64,000 nucleotides of DNA from Futiania mangrovi (lineage in GTDB: Bacteria; Pseudomonadota; Alphaproteobacteria; Futianiales; Futianiaceae), in NCBI RefSeq assembly GCF_024158125.1, contig NZ_JAMZFT010000001.1, positions 62,001-126,000 of the forward strand, written 5' to 3'. The notes under the pieces are model-generated. The model was given only the letters and a program-made list of their open reading frames with translations. It had not been told where the DNA came from and did not search any database. This document shows, piece after piece, positions 17,089-25,965 of the stretch (the first letter of the stretch is position 1; every line of letters begins with the position of its first letter). The position numbers were made by a program, and so were the translations under genes.

Positions 17089-17784
17089 ATGACCGACCCG
17101 CACCTCGACGTGAAGCGCGCGATTCTCGCCGCCGCCGTGGCCCACGCAGGCTTCGACGGCTGGACCGATGCGACCTTGTGCGCCGCGGCCGCAGAAGCCG
17201 GCGTGAGCGCTGGCCGGGCGCGGCTCGCCTTTCCGGCGGGTGCGCCCGATCTCGTGGCCTTCTATGTCGCGGAGGCCGACCGGCGCATGGTCGAGGCGTT
17301 GCGGGAAAAGGACTTGCCCACGATGAAGATCCGGGAGCGGATCACGACCGCCATCCGGACGCGGCTGGAGCAGGCGGAGGGAGAACGGGACGCGGTGCGC
17401 CGGGCGGCCGCGCTCTTGGCCCTGCCGCAGAACGCGGGGCTGTCGCTGCGCTCGCTCTATGGCACCGTGGACGCCATGTGGCGCGCGGCGGGCGACGCCT
17501 CCACCGACCACAATTTCTACACCAAGCGCCTGACGCTGGCGGCCGTCTATTCGTCCGTGCTGCTCTACTGGCTGGGCGACGACAGCGAGGGGCGGCAGGC
17601 GACCTGGGCCTTCCTCGACCGGCGCATCCAGAACGTCATGGACTTCGAGAAGTTCAAGGCGCGCCTGCCCGATCTCGGCGGCGTGGCCGAGGCGCCGCTG
17701 CGCCTCCTGGGCGCGCTGCGCTATGCCGGGGCCGCGCGCCGTCCCGTGCGGTCGGTCGTACCCCGGCCCGGCGCGCGTCGCTGA
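17089..17784 (+). CDS. COQ9 family protein
   Basis: This 231-residue protein belongs to the COQ9 family, lipid-binding TetR-fold proteins that assist ubiquinone hydroxylation by COQ7. The N-terminal helix-turn-helix-like region includes AAAEAGVSAGRARLAFPAGA. The central segment with TDHNFYTKRLTLAAVYSSVL and YWLGDDSEG is the COQ9 hallmark. The ATG at 17089 has a GGAGGAGAG ribosome site about 6 bases away. It converges on the MAPEG gene. Confidence 0.9.
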   Translation: MTDPHLDVKRAILAAAVAHAGFDGWTDATLCAAAAEAGVSAGRARLAFPAGAPDLVAFYVAEADRRMVEALREKDLPTMKIRERITTAIRTRLEQAEGERDAVRRAAALLALPQNAGLSLRSLYGTVDAMWRAAGDASTDHNFYTKRLTLAAVYSSVLLYWLGDDSEGRQATWAFLDRRIQNVMDFEKFKARLPDLGGVAEAPLRLLGALRYAGAARRPVRSVVPRPGARR

Positions 17785-17800
17785 CCGGAGCGCTTGCGCG

Positions 17801-18268
17801 CTACCAGCCCAGCGCGGCGAGCAGCACGGCGACCGTCATGTAGATCAGGATCAGCACGCCGACGGTCCAGAAGGTCGCGCGCACGTCATGGGTCTGCGCC
17901 GTCGCATAGGCGGCGAAGTGCAGCAGCCGCGAGGCCACATAGCCATAGAGCACCACCTGCGCCATCAGCAGCGACGGCCCGGTCAGCACGTAGAGAAATC
18001 CCGCCACGAGGAAGAACGGCACGTTCTCGAGGTCGTTCATGTGGATGCGCCGCATACGCTCCACCCGCTCGTCCGGGGCAAGCTGCTTCGGGTCCGGTGC
18101 CGGGTTCAGCGGGGTCTTGCGCAGATCCTCCGGCGCCCGGTAGCCGCCCTTCACCTGCATCATGCGCAGGACAGTCAGCCAGGCCATCGCAAGCGTCTTG
18201 AGAATCATCAGCGCCGCGGCGATCGCATAGGTCGCGAACACCGGGTCGTCCAGGCTGAACTGTGTCAT
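17801..18268 (-). CDS. MAPEG family membrane protein
   Basis: This 155-residue protein has four predicted membrane helices and matches the MAPEG superfamily (membrane-associated proteins in eicosanoid and glutathione metabolism). The segment RMRRIHMNDLENVPFFLVAG around residues 76-95 carries the family's ERxxRxHxND-like core, and SRLLHFAAYATAQTHDVRAT follows. Bacterial members are often microsomal glutathione transferase-like, but the substrate here is unknown. It lies 57 bases downstream of purK on the same strand and may be read through from purEK. Confidence 0.87.
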   Translation of the reverse strand: MTQFSLDDPVFATYAIAAALMILKTLAMAWLTVLRMMQVKGGYRAPEDLRKTPLNPAPDPKQLAPDERVERMRRIHMNDLENVPFFLVAGFLYVLTGPSLLMAQVVLYGYVASRLLHFAAYATAQTHDVRATFWTVGVLILIYMTVAVLLAALGW

Positions 18269-18325
18269 CGCGGTATACCCCCCTCGCCCCCTGATGGAGC
18301 CGGGGCAGGATAGCACCTTTCGGCT

Positions 18326-19432
18326 CTAGCCTTGTCGCGCTCCGGACGAGGGTCCCGTCAGGCGCGTGACATGCCCCATCTTGCGGCCCGCACGCGCCTC
18401 CGCCTTGCCATAGAGGTGCAGCGCCGCGCCGGGTTCCGCCACGATCTCGCGCCAGGCGTGCGCCTCGTTCCCGATCAGGTTGGTCATCACCGCGCCCGAA
18501 TGGCGGGCGGGCGACCCCAGCGGCCAGCCGCAGACGGCGCGGACATGCTGCTCGAACTGGCTGACGGCGCAAGCCTCCAGCGTCCAGTGGCCGGAGTTGT
18601 GGACGCGCGGCGCGATCTCGTTGACCAGCAGGCCGCCGTCGCGGGCCACGAACATCTCCACGCCCATGACGCCCACATAGTCGAGCGCGGTTGCGATGGC
18701 CTCCGCCATGCGCACCGCCTCCGCCGCCTGCGCGGTCGTCAGCGCCGACGGCACGGTCGAGGTGTGTAGGATGTGGTTGCGGTGGACGTTCTCCACGGGG
18801 TCATAGGCCGCCACCGCGCCGTCCACGCCCCGCGCGACGATCACGGAGACCTCGCGCGCGAAGTCGACGAAGCCCTCGAGGATTGCGGGCGCGGACCCGA
18901 TCTCCCGCATCGCGGCGTCGAATGCAGCCGGATCGCTTGCGCTGAGCTTCGCCTGCCCCTTGCCGTCGTAGCCGAACTGCCGGGTCTTCAGGATCGCCGG
19001 CGTGCCGATCAGCGCGGCTGCCCGCGCCAGGTCCATCGGCTTGTCGACGGCCTGAAAGGGGGCCGTCCCGATGCCGAGACCGTTGACGAAGGTCTTTTCG
19101 TTCAACCGGTCGCGGGCGATGGCGAAGGCACGCGCGCCAGGCCGTACCGGGACGATGGGCGCGAGCGCATCGAGCGCGGCGTCGGGCACGTTCTCGAACT
19201 CGACCGTCACCACGTCGGCGGCATCGGCCAATGCGTCGAGCGCCTCGCGGTCGGTGTAGTCCCCGCGGATATGGCGGCATACCTGGCCTGCGGGGGGATC
19301 GGCCTCGGGCGCCAGCACGACCGCGCGGATGCCGAGGCGGGCGGCCGCCAGTGCGATCATGCGGCCCAGCTGTCCGCCGCCGAGGATCCCGAGGGTGCCG
19401 CCGGGCGGGACCGGCGCCGTATCATGCCTCAT
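18326..19432 (-). CDS. purK: 5-(carboxyamino)imidazole ribonucleotide synthase PurK
   Basis: PurK carboxylates aminoimidazole ribonucleotide with ATP and bicarbonate in purine synthesis. This 368-residue ATP-grasp protein opens with [20 protein letters not shown], has [15 protein letters not shown] near residue 150, and the metal- and substrate-binding [15 protein letters not shown] near residue 275. Length and motifs are standard. Its ATG overlaps the end of purE by 11 bases, so the two are translationally coupled. Confidence 0.97.
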   Translation of the reverse strand: MRHDTAPVPPGGTLGILGGGQLGRMIALAAARLGIRAVVLAPEADPPAGQVCRHIRGDYTDREALDALADAADVVTVEFENVPDAALDALAPIVPVRPGARAFAIARDRLNEKTFVNGLGIGTAPFQAVDKPMDLARAAALIGTPAILKTRQFGYDGKGQAKLSASDPAAFDAAMREIGSAPAILEGFVDFAREVSVIVARGVDGAVAAYDPVENVHRNHILHTSTVPSALTTAQAAEAVRMAEAIATALDYVGVMGVEMFVARDGGLLVNEIAPRVHNSGHWTLEACAVSQFEQHVRAVCGWPLGSPARHSGAVMTNLIGNEAHAWREIVAEPGAALHLYGKAEARAGRKMGHVTRLTGPSSGARQG

Positions 19433-19919
19433 CGCTGGGCGCCTCCGCGACCGCCGCCGTCCGCTCCGCCCGCCATTGCGCGAGCCGGGCCCCGACCTCC
19501 GCGTTGCCGAGCGCGACGATGGAGGCCGCCATCAGCCCCGCATTGGTCGCGCCCGCAGCCCCGATGGCCAGCGTGCCGACCGGCACGCCCGCGGGCATCT
19601 GGACGATGGAGAGCAGGCTGTCGAGACCGGAGAGCGTCCGGCTCTGCACCGGCACGCCGAGGACGGGGAGCGTGGTCAGGCTCGCCACCATGCCGGGCAG
19701 GTGGGCGGCGCCACCCGCGCCCGCTACGATCACCTTGAGGCCGCGCGCCTGTGCCGATTTCGCGTAGTCATAGAGCCGTTCGGGCGTGCGGTGTGCGGAG
19801 ACGATGCGGATCTCGTGCGCGACGCCCAGTTCGGCGAGCACGTCGGAAGCCGCCTTCATCGTCGTCCAGTCGGACTGCGAGCCCATGATGACGCCGACGT
19901 CGATGCTGGCCGCGGTCAT
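19422..19919 (-). CDS. purE: N5-carboxyaminoimidazole ribonucleotide mutase PurE
   Basis: PurE moves the carboxylate of N5-CAIR to give CAIR, the step after PurK. This 165-residue class I protein shows [20 protein letters not shown] at the N terminus, [14 protein letters not shown] with the catalytic His near residue 45, and [16 protein letters not shown] near residue 75. It is the first gene of a purE-purK operon with its own promoter at 19987-20014. Confidence 0.97.
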   Translation of the reverse strand: MTAASIDVGVIMGSQSDWTTMKAASDVLAELGVAHEIRIVSAHRTPERLYDYAKSAQARGLKVIVAGAGGAAHLPGMVASLTTLPVLGVPVQSRTLSGLDSLLSIVQMPAGVPVGTLAIGAAGATNAGLMAASIVALGNAEVGARLAQWRAERTAAVAEAPSDEA

Positions 19920-19986
19920 GGCGTGTTCCCCTCTGGCACCGGCGTGTGCAGGCCCGCCACGGCCCCGATCGCCCGGAAAGCGCGGG

Positions 19987-20014
19987 AGTATAGGGGCAGA
20001 GGCGCGGTGTGCAA
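19987..20014 (-). promoter_or_regulatory. Sigma-70-type promoter of purEK
   Basis: On the minus strand TTGCAC (20009-20014) and TATACT (19987-19992) are separated by 16 bases, 68 bases or more before the purE start. No PurR-like operator is evident. Confidence 0.6.
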
Positions 20015-20049
20015 GGGGCTGGCGGATGCGCGGGCCGTGCGGGGAGTGC

Positions 20050-20250
20050 TCAGGCGATGATGTCCGGCGTGATCTGGTCCTCGATGCGCACGATCTCGTC
20101 GCGCAGCATCAGCTTGCGCTTCTTCAGGCGCCGGATCTGAAGCTCGTCGCGCAGGCTTGCCGTCTCCAGCGCACGGATCGCATCGTCGAGGTCGCGGTGC
20201 TCCTGTTTCACGATTTCGAGGCGGGCCCTCAGCACGTCCTGTTCGTCCAT
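20050..20250 (-). CDS. DUF465 (YdcH-type) small protein
   Basis: This 66-residue protein is an all-helical DUF465 member, with [20 protein letters not shown] and the typical basic core [20 protein letters not shown]. The family has no settled role; the sequence suggests a short antiparallel coiled coil. The ATG at 20250 gives normal family length; the open frame upstream of it is not family-like. It sits between purE and a divergent TIGR02444 gene. A second DUF465 gene lies at 21561. Confidence 0.85.
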   Translation of the reverse strand: MDEQDVLRARLEIVKQEHRDLDDAIRALETASLRDELQIRRLKKRKLMLRDEIVRIEDQITPDIIA

Positions 20251-20365
20251 GATTCTTCCCGCAAAAGCCTCCACCCCACGCGCCCTTAGTGCTAGCCCGG
20301 AACGCTCCGCGCGTCCATCATCTCCCGCGTGCATCAGGGTTTTCCGGCACGGGGGAGGAGGCAGC

Positions 20366-20854
20366 ATGGAGATACCGGAAGGGACGCTGTGGCGCTTTGC
20401 GGTGGCGCTCTACGGCCAGCCGGGCGTAGCCGACGATTGCCTTGCCCTGCAGGACCGGTACGGGGCCGCGGTCACGGTGATCCTCTGGCTCGCGTGGGCG
20501 TGGGCGGAAGCGCGCCCGGTGCCGGTGGGGGAGGCGCGGGGCGATCTGCTCGCGCGAATTGGCGCCTGGCGGGCCGTCGCGACGGACCCCTTGCGCGCTG
20601 TGCGCCGCGCGATGAAACCGCACGAGGACGACCTGCCCCTTGGGGCCGAGGCGCGCGCGGCGGTCAAGGCGGCGGAGCTTGCCTGCGAGCGGGCCGAGCT
20701 TGCGCTGCTCGAAGCCGGGACGGGCAGCAGCGGGCGGACCTTCGCGACACTGGAGGAGGCTGTGGCCGCGGCGCGCGCCACCCTGCCGCAGGACGGCGGT
20801 GGTGCGGAAGACCTCCTGCGGCGGATCTTCGTCGCGGCCGCCCATGCCCGATAG
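20366..20854 (+). CDS. TIGR02444/DUF2390 family protein
   Basis: This 162-residue protein resembles the TIGR02444 (DUF2390) family, seen in the N-terminal LWRFAVALYGQPGVADDCLALQ segment split as LWRFAVALYG and CLALQDRYGAAV, followed by LWLAWAWAEARP. The remainder is an alanine- and glutamate-rich helical region. It is cytosolic with no catalytic motif, and its role is unknown. A strong GGGGGAGGAGG ribosome site precedes the ATG. It converges on ubiX with only 6 bases between stop codons. Confidence 0.8.
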   Translation: MEIPEGTLWRFAVALYGQPGVADDCLALQDRYGAAVTVILWLAWAWAEARPVPVGEARGDLLARIGAWRAVATDPLRAVRRAMKPHEDDLPLGAEARAAVKAAELACERAELALLEAGTGSSGRTFATLEEAVAAARATLPQDGGGAEDLLRRIFVAAAHAR

Positions 20855-20860
20855 CGGCGG

Positions 20861-21463
20861 TCAGTCCTTCCGCGGCCCCTTGCGCCTGCCCTTGGTCAGG
20901 TCCTCGCCCCACCGCTTCACGTCCGGCACGGCGATGCCGAAGAGGTCGAGCGCGCGTCCGGCAGCCTGCGTCACGACCTCGTCCATCGTCTCGAGCCCCG
21001 CATAGAAGGCCGGCACGGGGGGCGCCACCACGGCGCCCATCTCGGTTACCGCGACCATGTTGCGCAGGTGGCCGAGATGCAGCGGCGTCTCCCGCGCCAC
21101 GAGGACGAGGCGGCGGCGCTCCTTCAGCGTCACGTCGGCGGCGCGGGTCAGCAGGTTCGAGGTCACGCCGGTGGCGATCTCCGCCAGCGTGCGCATGGAG
21201 CAGGGGGCGACGATCATGCCCATGGTCGCAAACGAACCCGAGGCGAGCGCCGCACCCACGTCCTCCACCTTGTAGACGGTGTGGGCAAGCGCATGAACGT
21301 CCGCCGGCTTGCGGCCGGTCTCGTACCCGATGGTCATGTCGGCTGCATGGGTCGTGACGAGGTGCGCCTCGACCCCTGCGTGGGCCAGCATTTCAAGCAC
21401 CCGCACGCCGATCGCCACGCCCGATGCGCCAGAGATACCGACGATCAATCTTTTGCCGTTCAT
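20861..21463 (-). CDS. ubiX: Flavin prenyltransferase UbiX
   Basis: UbiX attaches a dimethylallyl group to FMN, making the prenylated cofactor used by UbiD-type decarboxylases in ubiquinone synthesis. This 200-residue protein has the FMN-binding start RLIVGISGASGVAIGVRVLE, the segment MGMIVAPCSMRTLAEIATG near residue 85, and TRAADVTLKERRRLVLVARE near residue 110, all standard. I start at the ATG at 21463; the upstream in-frame extension lacks family similarity. UbiD is not in this window. Confidence 0.95.
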   Translation of the reverse strand: MNGKRLIVGISGASGVAIGVRVLEMLAHAGVEAHLVTTHAADMTIGYETGRKPADVHALAHTVYKVEDVGAALASGSFATMGMIVAPCSMRTLAEIATGVTSNLLTRAADVTLKERRRLVLVARETPLHLGHLRNMVAVTEMGAVVAPPVPAFYAGLETMDEVVTQAAGRALDLFGIAVPDVKRWGEDLTKGRRKGPRKD

Positions 21464-21560
21464 GATGGGCAACCTCACTGGCGGGAGTCCGTATCCATGC
21501 CCATTTCCAATCGAGGGCATGTGGTGCTCTACTGGTTACATCAGCAATGGGAGGCATATC

Positions 21561-21728
21561 ATGAGCCTGGAGTCGCACATCCATCAGCTTTCCCGCAAGC
21601 ACGCCGAACTGGAGCGTTGCCTCGCCGAGGAGGAGAACCGCCCGGCGGCCGATACCCGGCGCATTGCGGAGATCAAGCGTGAGAAGCTGCGGCTGAAGGA
21701 CGAGATTGCCCGCCTGACGCATCACTGA
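21561..21728 (+). CDS. Short DUF465 (YdcH-type) protein
   Basis: This 55-residue helical protein begins MSLESHIHQLSRKHAELERC and ends with the DUF465-like basic pattern EIKREKLRLKDEIARL. It is divergent from ubiX. The ATG is preceded by GGGAGG about 8 bases upstream. It is the second DUF465 member within 1.5 kb and shares the KLRLKDEI-type core with the first. Function is unknown. Confidence 0.85.
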   Translation: MSLESHIHQLSRKHAELERCLAEEENRPAADTRRIAEIKREKLRLKDEIARLTHH

Positions 21729-21837
21729 GGCTTTCGGGCGCAATGCCGGGCCCCACAGATTGGGGCTCGGCAAGCCCGCCTGCGATCGCGTAGCATCCCC
21801 CCGCTGACGGCTAACCGGACACGGGGAAAACAGCATC

Positions 21838-22644
21838 ATGTCGCTCAAGGATCATGCCGCGATCGTCACCGGCGGCGCGAAGGGGATAGGCCGCGCCATC
21901 GTCGAGCGATTCGCCCGCGACGGCGCACGGCTCGTCATCGCGGACACGGACGAGGGCGCAGGCGAAAAGCTGCGCGAGGAAATCGTCGAGGCGGGCGGAG
22001 AGGCGATTTTCATCGATTGCGACGTTTCGGACCGGCTGGATGTCCACAATCTCGTGGCGGCCGCGATCGACGCCTATGGCCGCATCGACACGCTCGTGAA
22101 CAACGCCGGGATCATCGCCGGGGCCGACTTCCTCGACTACAAGGAAGATGATTTCGACCGGGTGCTGGCGGTCAACCTGAAGGGCCCCTTCCTCGTCGGC
22201 CAGGCGGTCGCCCGCCAGATGGTCAAGCAGATCGCGGAGGAGGAAACGAAGCCCCGCGACGTACGCGCGGCCATCGTCAACATGTCCTCGGTCAACGCGG
22301 TTCTGGCGATCCCGAACCAGCTCGCCTATGTGACTTCGAAGGGCGGGCTGAACCAGATGACCAAGGTCATGGCGCTGTCGCTCGCGCCGCATGGCATCCG
22401 GGTCAACGCGATCGGGCCGGGCTCGATCCAGACCGACGTGCTGAAGGCGGTGATGGGGGACGAGGCCGCCAAGCGGAAGATCCTGTCGCGCACGCCCATC
22501 GGGCGCATCGGCCAGCCGGAGGAGATCGCGGAACTGGCGGCCTTCCTCGCATCGCCGGCGGCAAGTTATCTCACGGGCACCTGCATCTATGCCGACGGCG
22601 GACGGATGGGCCTCAATTATCTCATGCCGACCGACGAGGAGTAG
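21838..22644 (+). CDS. Short-chain dehydrogenase/reductase
   Basis: This 268-residue SDR has the nucleotide-binding TGGAKGIG at residues 11-18, the NNAG motif near residue 90, the catalytic Ser in NMSSVNAV near residue 152, and Tyr-x3-Lys in YVTSKGG near residue 166. An acidic Asp after the second strand (VIADTD) favours NAD(H) over NADP(H). The C-terminal SYLTGTCIYADGG is classic. The substrate cannot be told; family members reduce 3-oxoacyl groups, sugars or alcohols. It ends 6 bases before the EamA transporter gene. Confidence 0.9.
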   Translation: MSLKDHAAIVTGGAKGIGRAIVERFARDGARLVIADTDEGAGEKLREEIVEAGGEAIFIDCDVSDRLDVHNLVAAAIDAYGRIDTLVNNAGIIAGADFLDYKEDDFDRVLAVNLKGPFLVGQAVARQMVKQIAEEETKPRDVRAAIVNMSSVNAVLAIPNQLAYVTSKGGLNQMTKVMALSLAPHGIRVNAIGPGSIQTDVLKAVMGDEAAKRKILSRTPIGRIGQPEEIAELAAFLASPAASYLTGTCIYADGGRMGLNYLMPTDEE

Positions 22645-22650
22645 GCGCGC

Positions 22651-23562
22651 TTGCGCGACGGACGTGGCGGGCGGGAGCCATCTCCCCTCTGGCTGAAGGC
22701 GAGCCCGGTCATCTTCCTGCTGATCTGGTCGGGCGGCTTCGGCTTTGCGAAGATGGGGCTGGAACATGCAGAGCCCCTGACCCTTCTGGCGCTGCGCTAC
22801 GCGCTGGTGCTGGCGGTGCTGGCGCCCGCTGCCCTGCTGTTGCGCCCCCCGCTGCCGCCGAGCAGGGCAGTGTGGGGGCACCTCGCCGTGGTCGGCGTGC
22901 TCTTCCAGACCGTCTACTTCGGCCTGTGCTATGTCGCCATGAAATCCGGACTGTCGGCGGGCGGCATCGCGATGATCGTCTCCATGCAGCCGATCCTCGT
23001 TGCCATCCTCGCGCCACGGCTGACTGGCGAGGTGGTGACGCTGCGGCGGTGGGCGGGCCTCGGCCTCGGCCTTGCCGGCGCGGCGCTGGTCATCGGCGTG
23101 CGCAACGAGCTTTCGGCCGAATCGCTCCTCGGTCCTGCGCTGGCTGGCATCGCGGTCTTCGCAATCGCGGGCGCGACGCTCTATGAGCGCCGGTTCGGCG
23201 TCACCTGCCACCCGGTCACCTCCAACGCGGTGCAGTACGCCGCAGGCTTCGCCACGACGCTGCCGCTCGCGCTTGCCATGGAGAACCTGCACGTCGACTG
23301 GACGTGGGAGCTTGGCATCGCGCTCGTCTATCTCGTGGTCGGCAATTCGCTGGTGGCGCTGACGCTGCTGCTGGCGATGATCCGGCGCGGCGAGGCGGCG
23401 CAGGTCTCCAGCCTGTTCTTCATGGTGCCGCCGGTCAGCGCGCTGATCGCCTGGCTCGTGATCGGCGAGGTCATGCCGCCGGTTGCCTGGGCGGGGCTGG
23501 CGCTTGCAGCGGCGGGCGTCGCCATCGCGGGGCCGGCGGGGAGCCGTATGCGCCGTTCGTGA
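22651..23562 (+). CDS. EamA (DMT superfamily) transporter
   Basis: This 303-residue membrane protein has about ten hydrophobic segments in two EamA repeats and fits the drug/metabolite transporter superfamily (RhaT/YdcZ-like). The first repeat holds FLLIWSGGFGFAKMG and LALRYALVLAVLAPAALLL. The second contains SLFFMVPPVSALIAWLVIGE, a common DMT signature. The likely start is TTG at 22651, because the first in-frame ATG lies inside helix 1. It is 6 bases after the SDR gene and probably co-transcribed. Substrate unknown. Confidence 0.85.
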   Translation: MRDGRGGREPSPLWLKASPVIFLLIWSGGFGFAKMGLEHAEPLTLLALRYALVLAVLAPAALLLRPPLPPSRAVWGHLAVVGVLFQTVYFGLCYVAMKSGLSAGGIAMIVSMQPILVAILAPRLTGEVVTLRRWAGLGLGLAGAALVIGVRNELSAESLLGPALAGIAVFAIAGATLYERRFGVTCHPVTSNAVQYAAGFATTLPLALAMENLHVDWTWELGIALVYLVVGNSLVALTLLLAMIRRGEAAQVSSLFFMVPPVSALIAWLVIGEVMPPVAWAGLALAAAGVAIAGPAGSRMRRS

Positions 23563-23576
23563 TGGCCTGAAATGCG

Positions 23577-23606
23577 AAAGGGGCGCAGCTTTCGCCGCGC
23601 CCCCTG
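23577..23606 (-). terminator. Intrinsic terminator after trcR
   Basis: On the minus strand a GGGGCGC/GCGCCCC stem is extended by three inner pairs, including one wobble, to a GAAA tetraloop, then TTTC. It lies 24 bases past the trcR stop. The same hairpin follows the forward EamA gene but has no U tract in that direction. Confidence 0.75.
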
Positions 23607-23629
23607 GCAGCAACGCGACGCCTTGCCCG

Positions 23630-24304
23630 TTATTCCGATTTCGGCAGGTTGAAGAGGCTGTCTGCGTCGATCTCTTCCTCACGCCCGTCCGCGCGCAGGT
23701 CGTCGGGGTGGGTATCCTCCGCGAGGCTGTCCGCCGCCGGCATGAGCGTCGCGCCCTCTGCCGCCTGGGGATTGTCCTTGGCGAGCTTGGCCTGCGCCTT
23801 CTGCACGGCCTGGTCCAGCTCCACCTGCGTGCAAAGGCCGATCGACACGGGGTCGATGAACTTGAGGTTGGCGGCATTCCAGTGCGTCTTCTCGCGGATC
23901 GCCTGGATCGTCGTCTTCGTCGTGCCGATCAGCTTCGAGATCTGCGCGTCCGAAAGCTCCGGATGGTAGCGCACCAGCCAGTTGATCGCGTCCGGCTTCT
24001 CCTGCCGCTTGGAGACGGGCGTGTAGCGCGGCCCCTTCTGCTTGATCTTCGGCAGGGCGAGGTCGCGCGCGCGCATCTTCAGGCTGGCGGCGGGATCGGC
24101 CTCGCAGCGGGCGATCTCCTCGCGCGTCAGTTCACCCGCCGTGACCGGGTCGCGCCCCTTGATGCCCTGCGCCACGTCGCCGTCGGCGATGCCCTGCACC
24201 TCCAGCACGTGCAGGCCGCAGAAGTCCGCGATCTGGTCGAAGGACAGGGTGGTGTTGTCGATGAGCCAGACGGCCGTCGCCTTGGGCATGAGCGGCGTGG
24301 ACAT
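23630..24304 (-). CDS. trcR: Cell cycle transcriptional regulator TrcR (DUF1013)
   Basis: This 224-residue protein is a DUF1013 member, annotated in alphaproteobacteria as TrcR, a putative cell-cycle transcription factor. Visible marks are MPKATAVWLIDNTTLSFDQI at the N terminus, DFCGLHVLEVQGIADGDVA, and a helix-turn-helix-like segment LSDAQISKLIGTTKTTIQAI around residues 120-139. The C terminus is acidic and probably disordered. An AT-rich stretch with TATATA on the minus strand at 24422-24427 may be its -10 box. The order with the quinone oxidoreductase and DUF1192 behind it recurs in alphaproteobacteria. Confidence 0.9.
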   Translation of the reverse strand: MSTPLMPKATAVWLIDNTTLSFDQIADFCGLHVLEVQGIADGDVAQGIKGRDPVTAGELTREEIARCEADPAASLKMRARDLALPKIKQKGPRYTPVSKRQEKPDAINWLVRYHPELSDAQISKLIGTTKTTIQAIREKTHWNAANLKFIDPVSIGLCTQVELDQAVQKAQAKLAKDNPQAAEGATLMPAADSLAEDTHPDDLRADGREEEIDADSLFNLPKSE

Positions 24305-24470
24305 GGCGCCTCCGCAAACGATGTTGATCGGGTCTCGTTACAGCTTCTCTCCGGGCCGCGCCGGGGCTTTTCCGGTGCGCCGTCACCACGTATTCTCGCG
24401 ATGGACGGGAAATTCGCCCCGTATATAGGCAATTTCCCCTGCAATGAAAAGCGCCTTGGCGGCTGCGTAC

Positions 24471-25469
24471 TCAGTCCATCGTCAGGATGACCTTGCCCAC
24501 GTGCCCGGAGGCCTCGAGATAGGCATGCGCCTCGGCGCCTTGCGGGAAGGAAAAGGTCTTGTCGATGACCGGCCCGACGCGCCCGCTCTCCAGCAGCGGC
24601 CACACCTCGCGCTCCAGGGCTTCCGCGATCTCGGCCTTCTGCTCGACCGTGCGCGGCCGCAGGGTGGAGCCGGTGATGGTCAGCCGCTTCACCATCATCT
24701 TCACGAAATCGACCTCGGCCTTCGAACCCTGCAGGAACGCGATCTGCACCAGGCGGCCCTCCAGTGCCAGCGTGTCGATGTTCTTCTGGATGTAGGGACC
24801 GCCCACCATGTCGAGGATCAGGTCCACCCCCCGCCCGTCGGTCAGCGTCTTCGCTTCCGCCACGAAGTCCTGCGTGCGGTAGTTGATCGCCTTCTCCGCC
24901 CCCAGCTTCTCGCACGCCCGGCACTTCTCGTCCGTCCCGGCGGTGGCGAACACGCGCGCCCCGCGCGCCGCGGCCAGCTGGATCGCGGTCGTGCCGATGC
25001 CGCTCGACCCGCCGTGGACGAGGAAGGTTTCCCCCGCCTGCAGGCGCCCGCGGTCGAAGACGTTGGTCCAGACGGTGAAATAGGTCTCCGGCACGCCGGC
25101 CGCACTGACCATGTCCATGCCCGCCGGGATCGGCAGGGTCTGGGCGGCGGGCGCGGTCACATATTCGGCGTAGCCGCCGCCCGCGACCAGCGCCATGACC
25201 TTGTCGCCCGCCTTCCAGCGGTCGACGCCGGCGCCTGCCGCCACCACTTCGCCCGCGACCTCGAGCCCGGGCCACTCCGGCGCGCCCTTCGGCGGCGGAT
25301 AGCCGCCCTTGCGCTGCGCGATGTCGGGGCGGTTCACGCCCGCGGCGGCAACCTTGATCAGCACCTCGTCATGTGCCGGTTGCGGCACTGGCCGCGTGGC
25401 CGGCTTCAGCACCTCCGGCCCGCCCGGCTCGGTGATCTCGACGACGGTCATGGTTTCGGGAAGCGGCAT
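24471..25469 (-). CDS. NAD(P)H quinone oxidoreductase, PIG3/QOR family
   Basis: This 332-residue protein is a zinc-free medium-chain dehydrogenase of the PIG3-type quinone oxidoreductase group. It shows HDEVLIKVAAAGVNRPDIAQ near residue 32, FLVHGGSSGIGTTAIQLAAA as the nucleotide-binding loop near residue 145, and FATAGTDEKCRACEKLGAEK after it. It probably reduces quinones or reactive enones with NADPH. An ATG at 25451 (MTVVEI) is an alternative start six codons in. It is divergent from the DUF1192 gene. Confidence 0.9.
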   Translation of the reverse strand: MPLPETMTVVEITEPGGPEVLKPATRPVPQPAHDEVLIKVAAAGVNRPDIAQRKGGYPPPKGAPEWPGLEVAGEVVAAGAGVDRWKAGDKVMALVAGGGYAEYVTAPAAQTLPIPAGMDMVSAAGVPETYFTVWTNVFDRGRLQAGETFLVHGGSSGIGTTAIQLAAARGARVFATAGTDEKCRACEKLGAEKAINYRTQDFVAEAKTLTDGRGVDLILDMVGGPYIQKNIDTLALEGRLVQIAFLQGSKAEVDFVKMMVKRLTITGSTLRPRTVEQKAEIAEALEREVWPLLESGRVGPVIDKTFSFPQGAEAHAYLEASGHVGKVILTMD

Positions 25470-25581
25470 GGCGGACGGCCTCTTGTCTTGATTGATGGGT
25501 GTCGCCCCGGGACAATAGCCCGTCGGGCCTGGCGGTCCAACCGGGGCCGGACGCATGCGCCAATGCAGGGAGGGAAAGGCG

Positions 25582-25776
25582 ATGATCTGGGACGAGGTGC
25601 CGCCGCCGAAGCCTGAGGGGATCGTACCGGGCGCGGATCTGTCGCGCCTGTCGATCGGGGAGCTTGAGGAGCGCATAGCGACGCTCAAGGCGGAGATCGC
25701 ACGGGCCGAGCAGGCCATCTCGGCCAAGCGCGCGAGCAAGGATGCCGCCGATTCCGTCTTCGGCGGGCCGCGTTAA
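25582..25776 (+). CDS. DUF1192 family small protein
   Basis: This 64-residue protein matches DUF1192, recognised by MIWDEVPPPKPEGIVPGADL and the following helix LSRLSIGELEERIATLKAEI. The rest is a short coiled coil. The family is alphaproteobacterial and of unknown role. The ATG at 25582 has a GGGAGGGAAAGG ribosome site. It lies divergently beside the quinone oxidoreductase gene. Confidence 0.88.
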   Translation: MIWDEVPPPKPEGIVPGADLSRLSIGELEERIATLKAEIARAEQAISAKRASKDAADSVFGGPR

Positions 25777-25965
25777 CCGGGCCTTAAGGCTTCCCGTGCT
25801 TTAACCATGAGGCGTGCCGCGATCCGGCACGGCCTGGTGGACGATCCTCCACCTTTTTCGATGCCTCCCTGTTAGACTTGAGCCGTGCCTGTCACGGCTC
25901 TTTCTTTTTGCGCCCGCCGCCCGCATCGTGGGCCATGATCGGGGCCGGACAGGGGGGCGAGGCCA

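Noticed and set aside
21811-23877. Long reverse open frame across the SDR and EamA genes
   Set aside because: It is an arginine- and histidine-rich antisense shadow of two convincing forward genes.
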